This document shows, in pieces, positions 49,505-59,151 of a DNA stretch of 64,000 nt. This DNA is from Patescibacteria group bacterium. GTDB taxonomy: Bacteria > Patescibacteriota > Gracilibacteria > UM-FILTER-43-11. Made by a program: the position numbers and the translations under genes. Positions within the stretch are counted from its first letter, which is position 1, and every line of letters begins with the position of its first letter. Where the stretch lies: contig JAHIUN010000002.1 of NCBI GenBank assembly GCA_018817125.1, positions 62,001 through 126,000 on the forward strand. Direction: 5' to 3'. The notes under the pieces are model-generated. The model worked only from the letters and a program-made list of their open reading frames with translations. It was not told where the DNA came from and made no database searches.

Positions 49505-50656
49505 ATGTCCAAATATTTTTTCACCTCCGAATCCGTGACCGAAGGCCACCCCGATAAGATCTGCGACCAGATTAGCGACGCGGTGCTGGATGAAGTGCTG
49601 AAAAGCGATCCCGACGGGGCGTGCTGTTGTGAGGTATACACCACGACCGGCATGGTGCTGGTGGGCGGGGAGATTACCACCGAAGCCTATGTGGATATCC
49701 AGAAAGTCGTCCGTGGCGTGCTGAAAGACATCGGTTACAACAATTCGGATTACGGGATGGATTACAAAAGCTGCGCGGTGCTGAATGTGATTCACGAACA
49801 AAGTGAAGATATCGCTCAGGGTGAAGACCCGGATAAAGCCCCGCACAAGGCGCAGGGAGCAGGGGATCAGGGGATTATGATGGGGTACGCCTGCACGGAA
49901 ACGCCGGAGCTGATGCCGCTCCCTATTATGCTGGCCCATAAACTGGCTAAACGATTGGCCGAGGTACGGAAAGACGGCACACTGTCTTACCTCCGCCCTG
50001 ACGGCAAAAGTCAGGTGACGGTTGAATATGAGGACGGGAAGCCGATCGGCGTGGAGGCGGTAGTGATTGCCGCCCAGCACGATCCCGATGTGGAATATGA
50101 GAATTTGAAAGCTGACATCATCGAGCATGTTATTAAACCGGCTTGCGGCAATCTGATCACAGATAAGACCAAGTTTTTAATCAACGAAACCGGCAAGTTT
50201 GTGGTGGGTGGACCTCAGGGGGACACGGGCATGACCGGCCGGAAGATTATTGTTGATACTTACGGCGGTATGGGTAGGCACGGCGGCGGCGCGTTCAGCG
50301 GAAAAGTGCCCAATAAACAAGACAGGAGCGGAAGTTATATGGCCCGCTACATCGCCAAAAACGTAGTAGCCGCGGGTCTGGCAGATAAATGCGAGATCCA
50401 GTTGGCGTACGCCATTGGTTATCCCGAACCGGTATCTGTTCACATAACTACATTTGAGACAGGCAAGGTGTCTGATGAAAAAATTGAGGAAGCCATTAAA
50501 AAAGTATTCGACATGACGCCCGCCGGCATCATACAGACCTTAGATCTGAAACGGCCCATTTACCGAAAAACCGCCTGCTACGGCCACTTCGGCCGTCCGG
50601 AATTCAGCTGGGAACAGACGGATAAGGTGGAGGAGCTGAGGAAGGTAATCGGTTAG
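49505..50656 (+). CDS. metK: S-adenosylmethionine synthetase
   Basis: Makes SAM from methionine and ATP. 383 residues. [58 protein letters not shown] and [20 protein letters not shown] cover the three repeats and metal sites. Complete. Controlled by the upstream SAM-I riboswitch. No ribosome binding site is visible before the ATG; the preceding bases are A-rich. Confidence 0.97.
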   Translation: MSKYFFTSESVTEGHPDKICDQISDAVLDEVLKSDPDGACCCEVYTTTGMVLVGGEITTEAYVDIQKVVRGVLKDIGYNNSDYGMDYKSCAVLNVIHEQSEDIAQGEDPDKAPHKAQGAGDQGIMMGYACTETPELMPLPIMLAHKLAKRLAEVRKDGTLSYLRPDGKSQVTVEYEDGKPIGVEAVVIAAQHDPDVEYENLKADIIEHVIKPACGNLITDKTKFLINETGKFVVGGPQGDTGMTGRKIIVDTYGGMGRHGGGAFSGKVPNKQDRSGSYMARYIAKNVVAAGLADKCEIQLAYAIGYPEPVSVHITTFETGKVSDEKIEEAIKKVFDMTPAGIIQTLDLKRPIYRKTACYGHFGRPEFSWEQTDKVEELRKVIG

Positions 50657-50705
50657 TTAAAGGTTGTTGTAGGCAGTGTTGCAAATTTGATCCGCTATAC
50701 AGAGG

Positions 50706-51224
50706 CTACCTTAGACTACCTCTGTAATGTTTGATCATATACCCTGGAATTACTCTTTTATTAACCATCCTATCAGTTTTTTGTTGAACTGTTTGGAACC
50801 TGTCTGTACCGCTAAAATGTTCAACTAAGTCTATAACGTTACCGATAATAGTATCATGGAGACCATGTTCATATATTTCTCCCTTGAATCTAATTTGACT
50901 AGCCATCTGAATATCCTCTTTGGCTCCAAGAAGCATACCTTTTATCACATGTCCGGTTAGATTAGCTGAGGTAGTTCTATGGCTACCATTCAACAAAAAA
51001 TACTCAACTCGCGGATTTTGTCTTAGATATTCTTGAAGAAGAGCACTATCTGTTCCTTCAAAATGAGAAGTTACAAGATTTCTGTGTATTAACGGAACAG
51101 GTGGGAGTTCATCTCCATTGCCATTTCGATAAATTTCAAAATACCTTTCTAAAACTTCCGCACTGTGTACCGGAAAATCCCTTGTGGTAATGACCTGTGT
51201 TGGACTTAATTCTTTGAATTTCAT
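50706..51224 (-). CDS. Hypothetical protein, ParB/sulfiredoxin-like fold possible
   Basis: 172 residues. VPLIHRNLVTSHFEGTD and EYFLLNGSHRTTSANLTGHV recall the GxHRxxAA motif of ParB-like nuclease/kinase folds, but the full pattern is not certain. No signal peptide or TM. The hairpin ACAGAGG/CCTCTGT overlaps its 3' end. AT-rich, and isolated between metK (convergent) and a VOC protein. Confidence 0.55.
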   Translation of the reverse strand: MKFKELSPTQVITTRDFPVHSAEVLERYFEIYRNGNGDELPPVPLIHRNLVTSHFEGTDSALLQEYLRQNPRVEYFLLNGSHRTTSANLTGHVIKGMLLGAKEDIQMASQIRFKGEIYEHGLHDTIIGNVIDLVEHFSGTDRFQTVQQKTDRMVNKRVIPGYMIKHYRGSLR

Positions 51225-51402
51225 GTTTAGAATATGACATGAAATACTATAATTGTCAATTAATACTGCGATAGTGTAAAATGACTCAATTTAAAACGGA
51301 TAAGGAAGAAGATGATCCGAGGCGAAGGATATTACGGTCAGTTAATTAACGGCTGTTATGTGAACCGATCGTAACACGATGAACCGAGACAATTTCTAAA
51401 AA

Positions 51403-51765
51403 TCAATTCTCCTTTTGGTAAAATTCTATGATATTTCCTTCCGTATCTTTGGCTTGAAAGATTTGGTATTTCTCAATTTTTTCCAGTAGCATGACAATTT
51501 CACAATTTTTGCTTTTCACAAGCTCCAGCATTTTGTTTATATTTTTAACTTGAATATTTGGTACAACATTATTGCCACTGGAAACTTCTTCACCATCAAC
51601 CGCCGGATTAAAAAGAAGAAAGGAAATGTTCTCAAAGTCAAACGAACTCATGCGTTCGTCTTTTGAAGATACTTTAACATCAAAAATATCTTCATAGAAT
51701 TTTACCGCTCTGTCCATATCTTTGACTGATAAATACATAGCTTTGATTTGTGGTTTCATATTCAT
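51403..51765 (-). CDS. VOC family protein (glyoxalase/bleomycin resistance fold)
   Basis: 120 residues with the paired beta-alpha-beta-beta-beta units: KAMYLSVKDMDRAVKFYEDI, DERMSSFDFENISFLLF, and a second half ending in DTEGNIIEFYQKE, where the last Glu is a usual metal ligand. The substrate cannot be deduced. Stands alone. Confidence 0.85.
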   Translation of the reverse strand: MNMKPQIKAMYLSVKDMDRAVKFYEDIFDVKVSSKDERMSSFDFENISFLLFNPAVDGEEVSSGNNVVPNIQVKNINKMLELVKSKNCEIVMLLEKIEKYQIFQAKDTEGNIIEFYQKEN

Positions 51766-51803
51766 AAGTTAATTGTGAATGTTCTAGCCAGACATAATAA
51801 AGC

Positions 51804-52631
51804 CTAAATCTCCACTTTCTCCCCTTTAATTCTTTCCCCCAAAAACCTGCTTCCCAAATCTCCAAATCGTTCAGGACAGTCGGTTGTGTAGTAGATTCGT
51901 TTTCCTTTTTTAGAGAGGCTTTTTTCTAGATCCGGATGGCGTTTAAAGTAATCCTCAATCGCGTCAGCTGCGGCTTTGGCGGATGAGATCACGACGACCT
52001 GCCTCCCCATCATCCGTTCGATCTCTTTCTGGAGCAGGGGATAGTGGGTACAGCCAAGGATCAGGGTATCCACATGGGCGTGTTTAAGTGGCCGTAAATA
52101 AGTTTTAAGCATCATGCGTGTAACGGTCGTTTTGATCATCCCTTCTTCCACAAGCGGAACAAGAAGCGGGCAGGCTTTTTCGATTATTTTGACTTTATTA
52201 AGAGCACGCTTGTCTTTTGGTTTATATAAATCGGATTCGTATTTTTTAAGCTCCCGTTCGTAAGCCCCGCTCTGGATGGTACCGCGTGTTCCGATGACAC
52301 CGATTTGCCCGAGACGAGTCGACCTTAAAGCTTCCTCAGCCGCCGGGATCAAAACGCCCAGAATAACCAGCTTACCTTTATATATACTTTGTACATGCCG
52401 AAGGGCGTCGGCCGAGGCGGTGTTGCAGGCCACGATGATGAGCTTACAGCCTTGTTTAGTCAGGAAGTCTACGTTCTGAACAACTAATTTGTTCACAAGT
52501 TCAGTAGAACGGCTTCCGTAAGGCATATTCGCCTGGTCTCCTAAATACACATAATCAAAATCCGGATACTTTTTTAAGTATTCTTTCATCACGGTCAGTC
52601 CGCCGAAACCTGAGTCAAAAATGCCAATCAT
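51804..52631 (-). CDS. murI: Glutamate racemase
   Basis: Gives D-glutamate for peptidoglycan. 275 residues. IGIFDSGFGGLTVMKEYLK, IIVACNTASADALR (first Cys) and LILGCTHYPLLQKEIE (second Cys) are complete. Supports a peptidoglycan wall. Confidence 0.96.
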   Translation of the reverse strand: MIGIFDSGFGGLTVMKEYLKKYPDFDYVYLGDQANMPYGSRSTELVNKLVVQNVDFLTKQGCKLIIVACNTASADALRHVQSIYKGKLVILGVLIPAAEEALRSTRLGQIGVIGTRGTIQSGAYERELKKYESDLYKPKDKRALNKVKIIEKACPLLVPLVEEGMIKTTVTRMMLKTYLRPLKHAHVDTLILGCTHYPLLQKEIERMMGRQVVVISSAKAAADAIEDYFKRHPDLEKSLSKKGKRIYYTTDCPERFGDLGSRFLGERIKGEKVEI

Positions 52632-52688
52632 CTATTTACATATTAAATGCGCAAATAAGATTACAACAAAAACTCAAAAACATCCACT

Positions 52689-52772
52689 GTCTGAACTGTG
52701 ATTTTTATCATTTATAATAATCATGATCATCAATCATGACCATCATTTAATCAGAAAAATCACAGTTCAGAC
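52689..52772. repeat. GTCTGAACTGTGATT inverted-repeat element, copy 4 (short)
   Basis: The 84-bp form: both 15-bp ends intact, with a core of TCATGATCATCAATCATGA words. It lies between murI and a small membrane protein gene on the same strand. Confidence 0.87.
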
Positions 52773-52852
52773 AATTACAGACTGAGCCAAACAAAAATCA
52801 GGAGAAGCTGCTGGAGCTTCTTTAAGCCCTGTCTTTGGTCCATGAAGGTGTA

Positions 52853-53089
52853 TTAAACCTGAGGGGCGGGAGGCTGAGGGGCTGAGCCTTTAAGAACGGG
52901 CCACTGGCCGAAAGCGAATATCAAAAAGATAATCAGGTTAATAGCAGGAATAATCATTAAAATGACGTACCAGCCCGGATAGCCTGCCTTTTTGAAGATC
53001 TTGTACCAGGCAATCAAAAAAACGACAGCGACAACAAGCATAACGATGAGGCTTGTAACACCTGTCTGCATGAGAGAAGAAATATCCAT
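52853..53089 (-). CDS. Small two-helix membrane protein (DUF5684-like)
   Basis: 78 residues, two TM segments (about 14-32 and 39-60) around WYKIFKKAGYPGWYVILMII, a pattern of small DUF5684/DUF805-like proteins, with a Pro-rich end (APQPPAPQV). The function is unknown. Confidence 0.75.
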   Translation of the reverse strand: MDISSLMQTGVTSLIVMLVVAVVFLIAWYKIFKKAGYPGWYVILMIIPAINLIIFLIFAFGQWPVLKGSAPQPPAPQV

Positions 53090-53238
53090 AACGATTTAAG
53101 GTTAAATTTTATTTTTATAACATTTATAGTTTTGCATAAAAAAGCTAAAAAATGCAAATTTTTTTTCGGCCGGCTTGCCCATAAATAGGGATGGCGTTAT
53201 ATTAAATTTAAATTACGATTAATCTTGTAATTTTGTAA

Positions 53239-54543
<1,305 letters not shown>

Positions 54544-54630
54544 GACTTAAGAATAGCTAAAAGAATTGTCCAAGAATTGTTCCACAGCAATACTTTGGCG
54601 ATTCTTAAGCAATTCTTTCTTATTAAAAAA
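54544..54630. repeat. GAATAGC / GCAATTCTT word palindrome, second copy
   Basis: TAAGAATAGC and AAGAATTG words against GATTCTTAAGCAATTCTT, as after aroD at 28350-28425. Confidence 0.6.
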
Positions 54631-54720
54631 TAATATTTCAAATCTGCAAAGCAATTCAATTGCCCTTCCTGTATTTTGGTGCTAATCTTTTGCGCGACTT
54701 TTTATCTTTAATCAAGTTCT

Positions 54721-55719
54721 ATGAATAAACGAACTTTTTCAAAATTAACCGCTCTTTTAGTAGCCGTCTTTTTCGGCCTGACAGCATGCGGCGGCAGCGG
54801 TTCAGAATCTCCCGAAACCGTGATGCAGAAATTCAAAGACACAGCCAAAGACATTAAAGCCGCTGATTTTTCAGTCACATTGGCTATGAAGGGGGTGGAT
54901 AAAGAAGATAATATTGATTTTGATCTGTATGGGGACATCAAACTGGATCGGCGCGAGGATGTGGAGCGGAAAGCTGATGCTGATGTGAAAGTCGAAGGAG
55001 TTTTGAACGCCGGTGGCAAGAGCTTGGATGGCCGTCTCGACTTTAAGATCCGAACGCTGGGTGAAAATTTTTACTTTAATCTGATGGCGCTTGAGGCCAA
55101 TGACCCGGGTTTTGAAAACCTTAAACCAATCATTGAGCCTCTTAAAACAAAATGGCAGCATCTGGCCAGCGACTTTGTTCCCGAAAGCATTCGCGAGCTT
55201 CAGCAAAAAGATCCGGAGACCCTTGAAAGAGAGGCTCAGTTAAAAGAATTATTTGTAAAAACCAAATTATTTGATGTGATAAAGGAATACGGAGATGAAA
55301 GCCTGAAGGGTAAGAAGGTCTATCATTACGGTCTTCGTATCAATAAAGACGGCTTAAAGGCTTATACCAGCAAAGCCGCGGCCATCAATGGCCGGGAGAT
55401 GACGGACGCGGAGGCAGAAGAAGCCGCCTTGTTTGCTGATTCAGTCACGAATATGGAGATGTGGATCGGTGTTAAAGATTATTACCTATATAAAGGCGTA
55501 GTCACGCTCGGTTCCGATAATCCCGAGAACAATGTAAGTTCCGAAGTCAGCCTGACGTATTTGGCCAACAGCTACGACACAGATATGAATATCGAGCCGC
55601 CGGCAGCGTTTGAGGAGTTTAACCCGATCACACTGATGATGGGCCTGCAGATGCCTGTGATGAGCGATGAGGAAGGGGCGATAACAGATGAGGAGAATGA
55701 TATGACGGAAGCGGAATAA
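54721..55719 (+). CDS. Lipoprotein, unknown function
   Basis: 332 residues. Lipoprotein signal with lipobox LTAC (NKRTFSKLTALLVAVFFGL then TAC, Cys 22). The mature part looks like a LolA/LppX-type beta sheet with amphipathic helices (ETVMQKFKDTAKDIKAADFS, KGKKVYHYGLRINKDGLKAY), a fold seen in many small-ligand or lipid-binding lipoproteins; this is a structural guess. An acidic tail (DEEGAITDEENDMTEAE) ends the protein. Confidence 0.75.
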   Translation: MNKRTFSKLTALLVAVFFGLTACGGSGSESPETVMQKFKDTAKDIKAADFSVTLAMKGVDKEDNIDFDLYGDIKLDRREDVERKADADVKVEGVLNAGGKSLDGRLDFKIRTLGENFYFNLMALEANDPGFENLKPIIEPLKTKWQHLASDFVPESIRELQQKDPETLEREAQLKELFVKTKLFDVIKEYGDESLKGKKVYHYGLRINKDGLKAYTSKAAAINGREMTDAEAEEAALFADSVTNMEMWIGVKDYYLYKGVVTLGSDNPENNVSSEVSLTYLANSYDTDMNIEPPAAFEEFNPITLMMGLQMPVMSDEEGAITDEENDMTEAE

Positions 55720-55732
55720 TCATAAAAACCTA

Positions 55733-55789
55733 AAAGCCCCGCCCCAGATCCTGAAACAAGTTCAGGATGACAATGGGGCGGGGCTTTTT
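55733..55789 (+). terminator. Strong intrinsic terminator after the lipoprotein gene
   Basis: AAAGCCCCGCCCC pairs with GGGGCGGGGCTTT, with an inner ATCCTGAA/TTCAGGAT stem, followed by TTTTT. Confidence 0.88.
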
Positions 55790-55846
55790 GATGGCTTGTC
55801 ATTGATTTCTTTTTCCGATATTCTGATGGGCGTAAAACAAAGACAC

Positions 55847-56296
55847 ATGACCTCCGTTATAATCATTTATGGAAGCACAGGCGGGAACACCGAAATGGTC
55901 GCTGAAACCGTGGCGGATTTTCTGAAAGAAAAAAAAGTCAGAGTCGATGTTAAACGCGCGGAACAAAGCACCGCCAAAGACCTTCTAAAATACGATGTCT
56001 GTATTCTGGCCAGCCCTACGTATGGTCATGGACTCCTGCAAGAACACATGGCAAAATTTATGAAAGGGATTAAAGACATCGACCTGAAGGGCAAACCCTG
56101 TGCGGTGATCGGCCTGGGGGATCCGAAATATGAGATGCAGTATCACATCGAATCCGCCCCGATTTTAGAAAAGAAGCTGACGGGTGCCGGTGGGAAGATC
56201 CTGCTGCCAGCTCTCCGCATCAGCCGGACACCGGTGATGCATCTGAAAGGGATTATTCCGCATTGGACGAAGCAATTAATTAATTTAATCATATAA
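55847..56296 (+). CDS. Flavodoxin
   Basis: 149 residues from the ATG at 55847 (TSVIIIYGSTGGNTEMVAET, the FMN phosphate loop); an earlier Met at 55796 adds 17 unlikely residues that overlap the terminator. ASPTYGHGLLQEHM gives the isoalloxazine-stacking region and GLGDPKYEMQYH a further loop. A short-chain flavodoxin. Next to the 2-oxoacid oxidoreductase it is the likely electron acceptor in place of ferredoxin. Confidence 0.9.
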   Translation: MTSVIIIYGSTGGNTEMVAETVADFLKEKKVRVDVKRAEQSTAKDLLKYDVCILASPTYGHGLLQEHMAKFMKGIKDIDLKGKPCAVIGLGDPKYEMQYHIESAPILEKKLTGAGGKILLPALRISRTPVMHLKGIIPHWTKQLINLII

Positions 56297-56297
56297 T

Positions 56298-56351
56298 CTG
56301 AAGGCGCGATTAATTAATCGCGCCGGCGAGGATAATTATCCTCGCCTTCAG
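56298..56351. repeat. CTGAAGGCGCGA double-hairpin family, copy D (full)
   Basis: 54 nt, CTGAAG to CTTCAG, with hairpins GGCGCGATTA/TAATCGCGCC and GGCGAGGAT/ATCCTCGCC. It fills the gap between flavodoxin and the oxidoreductase alpha gene; the next ATG is 5 nt away. Confidence 0.87.
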
Positions 56352-56356
56352 TAGAT

Positions 56357-58111
56357 ATGACGTTTGTAAAAAATATGAACAGAACCACCTTAAAAGTAGC
56401 GGGCGAAAGCGGAATGGGCCTCCTGAGTGTCGGGAGGATTGTGGCAAAAGTGCTGAAGCACATGGGCTTTTATGTGCATTCCGACCGCGAATATCCCTCG
56501 CTGATTAAGGGCGGGCATTCTAATCTGCAGATAGACTTTGACTTAAAGCCCATTCACTCGCTTTCGCGCGAGGTGGATTTGGTGATCGCACTGGATAGAT
56601 CAGGTTTGATGGAATATCTGGATGTTATAAAGAAAGGCGGTGTGCTGGTGCACGGTTATGAACGTCATCATTTAATAAAAGATCTGCACACCAAAGCCAA
56701 GAAACGGAATATTAAATTGATGTACCTGCCGGCGCATACGATTGCCCGCAGTCTCGGCGGAAGTGATGTGATGGTAAACATGGTGTTGCTTGGTCTGATA
56801 TGGAGGATTTTAGGCTTCAGCCTAAAGCCTTTGGAGGACGCTATTAAAAAGCAATTCGCCACCAAGCCTGAGCTTTTAAAGATCGATTTAAAATGCGTAC
56901 AGGCCGGCTATAAACCGCATGAGCTTAAAAAAATCCCGCAATATAAAATCCCGCTTCCTAAAAAAGTTCCTAAAACACTGCTTTTAGATGGAAACATGGG
57001 CGTGGCGCTCGGCGCGATCGAAGCGGGCGTACGGTCTTATTTTATGTACCCGATGAGTCCGGCCAGTTCGATTCTGATGCACCTGGCTGATTTTAGCCAC
57101 GAGACGAAAATGGTGGTCAAGCAGGCGGAAGATGAGATCACCGCCGCTCAGATGACACTTGGCGCTATGTTTATGGGAAGCCGTTCATTTACAGCGACGT
57201 CCGGTGGCGGATATGATCTGATGACGGAAACGGTTTCGCTCGCAGGAATGACAGAAACGCCGTGGGTCTGTGTCGTGTGTCAGCGGCCGGGGCCGGCAAC
57301 AGGCCTTCCGACCTGGACGGGGCAGGGGGATTTGAATATGGTCATCAATTCAAGTCATGGAGAGTTCGCCCGTCTGGTGATGTCCGCCTCGGATCCGACC
57401 TCCTGTTACGAAGGCATACAGCACGCATTTAATTATGCCGAAGAGTTCCAGATTCCGGTTATCTTTTTAAGTGAAAAGACGATTGCTGAAGCGCAGACTA
57501 TGGTGGATGTGTTTAAATCCAAAATTCCGATTAAACGCGGTTTGGTCACTGGTAAAAATCTAGAAAAGTTACAGCCATCCGACCGCTTTAAGCTCACGAA
57601 AAGCGGAGTATCGTTCCGTTGGCTGCCCGGCACCTCAGAAATTGGCTATTACGGTAACGGAGACGAGCACAAAGAAGACGGTACACTGACAGAAAAAGGG
57701 CCGGAATGCGCGGCGATGTACGATAAACGTATGAGGAAGATGGAAACCTTGAAGAATGCTCTGCCTGCCCCAGTGGTCTACGGCGTTAAAAAGGGCGCGG
57801 ATATCTCCTTTATAGGCTGGGGAAGCAGTAAGGGGACTATGCTGGATGTAATCGAAGAAATGAAAAAGGAAGGTATTAAAGTCAATTATCTGCATTACGA
57901 ATATCTTTGGCCGCTTAAAGAAAAACCAGCTGCTCTATTTTTTAAAGAAAATAAAAAGGTCCACATTCTGGAGGGTAATCATCAGGGTCAATTAGCCACT
58001 ATGATCGAGGCGGCAACCGGCTTAAAATTTAAAGGACGTCTGCTTAAATACAACGGCCGGCATTTCTTTTTAGAGGATGTGATGGAATACACACTGAAAG
58101 CGCGACATTGA
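56357..58111 (+). CDS. korA: 2-oxoacid:ferredoxin oxidoreductase, gamma-alpha fusion subunit
   Basis: 584 residues: an N-terminal gamma domain (about 8-190; VAGESGMGLLSVGRIVAKVL, REYPSLIKGGHSNLQIDF), then the alpha domain (about 205-584; LLDGNMGVALGAIEAGVRSY, YPMSPASSILMHLA, VVKQAEDEITAAQMTLGA, CQRPGPATGLPTWTGQGDL). With the beta subunit it oxidatively decarboxylates a 2-oxoacid with CoA or runs in reverse. No [4Fe-4S] delta subunit is adjacent. The substrate (2-oxoglutarate or pyruvate) is not certain. The last codons (LKARH) and the TGA lie inside a hairpin element that overlaps the 3' end. Confidence 0.9.
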   Translation: MTFVKNMNRTTLKVAGESGMGLLSVGRIVAKVLKHMGFYVHSDREYPSLIKGGHSNLQIDFDLKPIHSLSREVDLVIALDRSGLMEYLDVIKKGGVLVHGYERHHLIKDLHTKAKKRNIKLMYLPAHTIARSLGGSDVMVNMVLLGLIWRILGFSLKPLEDAIKKQFATKPELLKIDLKCVQAGYKPHELKKIPQYKIPLPKKVPKTLLLDGNMGVALGAIEAGVRSYFMYPMSPASSILMHLADFSHETKMVVKQAEDEITAAQMTLGAMFMGSRSFTATSGGGYDLMTETVSLAGMTETPWVCVVCQRPGPATGLPTWTGQGDLNMVINSSHGEFARLVMSASDPTSCYEGIQHAFNYAEEFQIPVIFLSEKTIAEAQTMVDVFKSKIPIKRGLVTGKNLEKLQPSDRFKLTKSGVSFRWLPGTSEIGYYGNGDEHKEDGTLTEKGPECAAMYDKRMRKMETLKNALPAPVVYGVKKGADISFIGWGSSKGTMLDVIEEMKKEGIKVNYLHYEYLWPLKEKPAALFFKENKKVHILEGNHQGQLATMIEAATGLKFKGRLLKYNGRHFFLEDVMEYTLKARH

Positions 58112-58125
58112 TGTCACGCCTGCAG
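58094..58125. repeat. CTGAAGGCGCGA family, copy E, overlapping a gene end
   Basis: CTGAAAGCGCGACATTGATGT then CACGCCTGCAG: the same start and end words as copy A (3027-3058). It encodes the last residues and the stop of the alpha subunit gene. Confidence 0.75.
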
Positions 58126-58143
58126 AATAACTGTAATAACTGT

Positions 58144-59043
58144 ATGACGAACAGCGACTACAAAAAATTAGCGGATCGTAAATCCGATTACCTCGCCTAC
58201 GAAGGGAATGAGATCATTACCTGGTGCGCCGGGTGCGGGAATTACGGTATTCAGAAGGCGTTGGAACGCGCGATGGTGCTGGAAGGGATTAAGCCGAAAG
58301 ACGCTCTGTTCTGCTACGACATCGGCTGTCATGGGAATGGGTCGGATAAGATCGGAAATAAAGTCGTTTACACCCTGCATGGTCTGCATGGCCGGGTGCT
58401 TCCCGTCGCCGCAGGAGCCTGTATCGCCAATCCGACTATAAAAGTAATTGCGGAAGGAGGGGATGGCGGGACCATGAGCGAAGGGGTGAATCATTTAGTT
58501 CACGCCGTTCGCAGTAATTACCCCATGGTTTTTATTCTGCACAACAACGAAAACTATGGCCTGACCACCGGTCAGGCGTCGGCTTGTACCCGAAAGAACC
58601 GCCCCATGAACGGGTCGCCGGATGGAGTTATAAGCAATCCAATGAATTGTTGTGATTTTGTAATGGGATTAAACCCCACCTTTGTCGCCCGGTCGTTTTC
58701 CGGGGATGTGAAACATATGACTGGCATCCTGCGCGCCGCGTTAAAGCACAACGGATTCGCCTTTGTCGAGATCATGCAGGTCTGCCCCACCTACAACCGC
58801 GCCACCCCGCAGGAATGGTATCTGGAACGGGTCAATTATCTGAAAACGACTCCAAAAACCATTGATCTGGCACGCAAGGCCTGCGCGGACCTGAATAATA
58901 AAATAAATCTCGGCATTTTTTATCAGCACAAAAAGGCTCCCAACTACATGGAGATGCTGGTAAACCGGAAGGGCGTTAAAACTACTCCCATGGAAGAGGT
59001 AGAACGATTTGATATCAAACCATTATTGAAACAGTTCGAATAA
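58144..59043 (+). CDS. korB: 2-oxoacid:ferredoxin oxidoreductase, beta subunit
   Basis: About 299 residues from the ATG at 58144 (TNSDYKKLADRKSDYLAY); an upstream in-frame ATG at 58108 lies in the repeat element and is less likely. TPP site: ITWCAGCGNYGIQKALERA (first Fe-S cysteines), IGCHGNGSDKIG, VIAEGGDGGTMSEGVNH and LHNNENYGLTTGQASAC. MQVCPTYNRATPQEWY provides the last cysteine. It forms the complex with the preceding gene. Confidence 0.92.
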   Translation: MTNSDYKKLADRKSDYLAYEGNEIITWCAGCGNYGIQKALERAMVLEGIKPKDALFCYDIGCHGNGSDKIGNKVVYTLHGLHGRVLPVAAGACIANPTIKVIAEGGDGGTMSEGVNHLVHAVRSNYPMVFILHNNENYGLTTGQASACTRKNRPMNGSPDGVISNPMNCCDFVMGLNPTFVARSFSGDVKHMTGILRAALKHNGFAFVEIMQVCPTYNRATPQEWYLERVNYLKTTPKTIDLARKACADLNNKINLGIFYQHKKAPNYMEMLVNRKGVKTTPMEEVERFDIKPLLKQFE

Positions 59044-59092
59044 TTAGTTATCTGGCTTAAAGATAGCGCTTTTTTGGCGTGAATGATTATAT

Positions 59093-59120
59093 TTGACAAT
59101 TATAAAAAATAAGTTATAAT
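59093..59120 (+). promoter_or_regulatory. Consensus promoter of the transglutaminase-like gene
   Basis: TTGACA (59093-59098), a 16-nt spacer, TATAAT (59115-59120). Transcription would start near 59127, about 25 nt before the first start codon. Confidence 0.88.
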
Positions 59121-59151
59121 ATTATCTAATTTAATTTTTGACTAGAATTTT

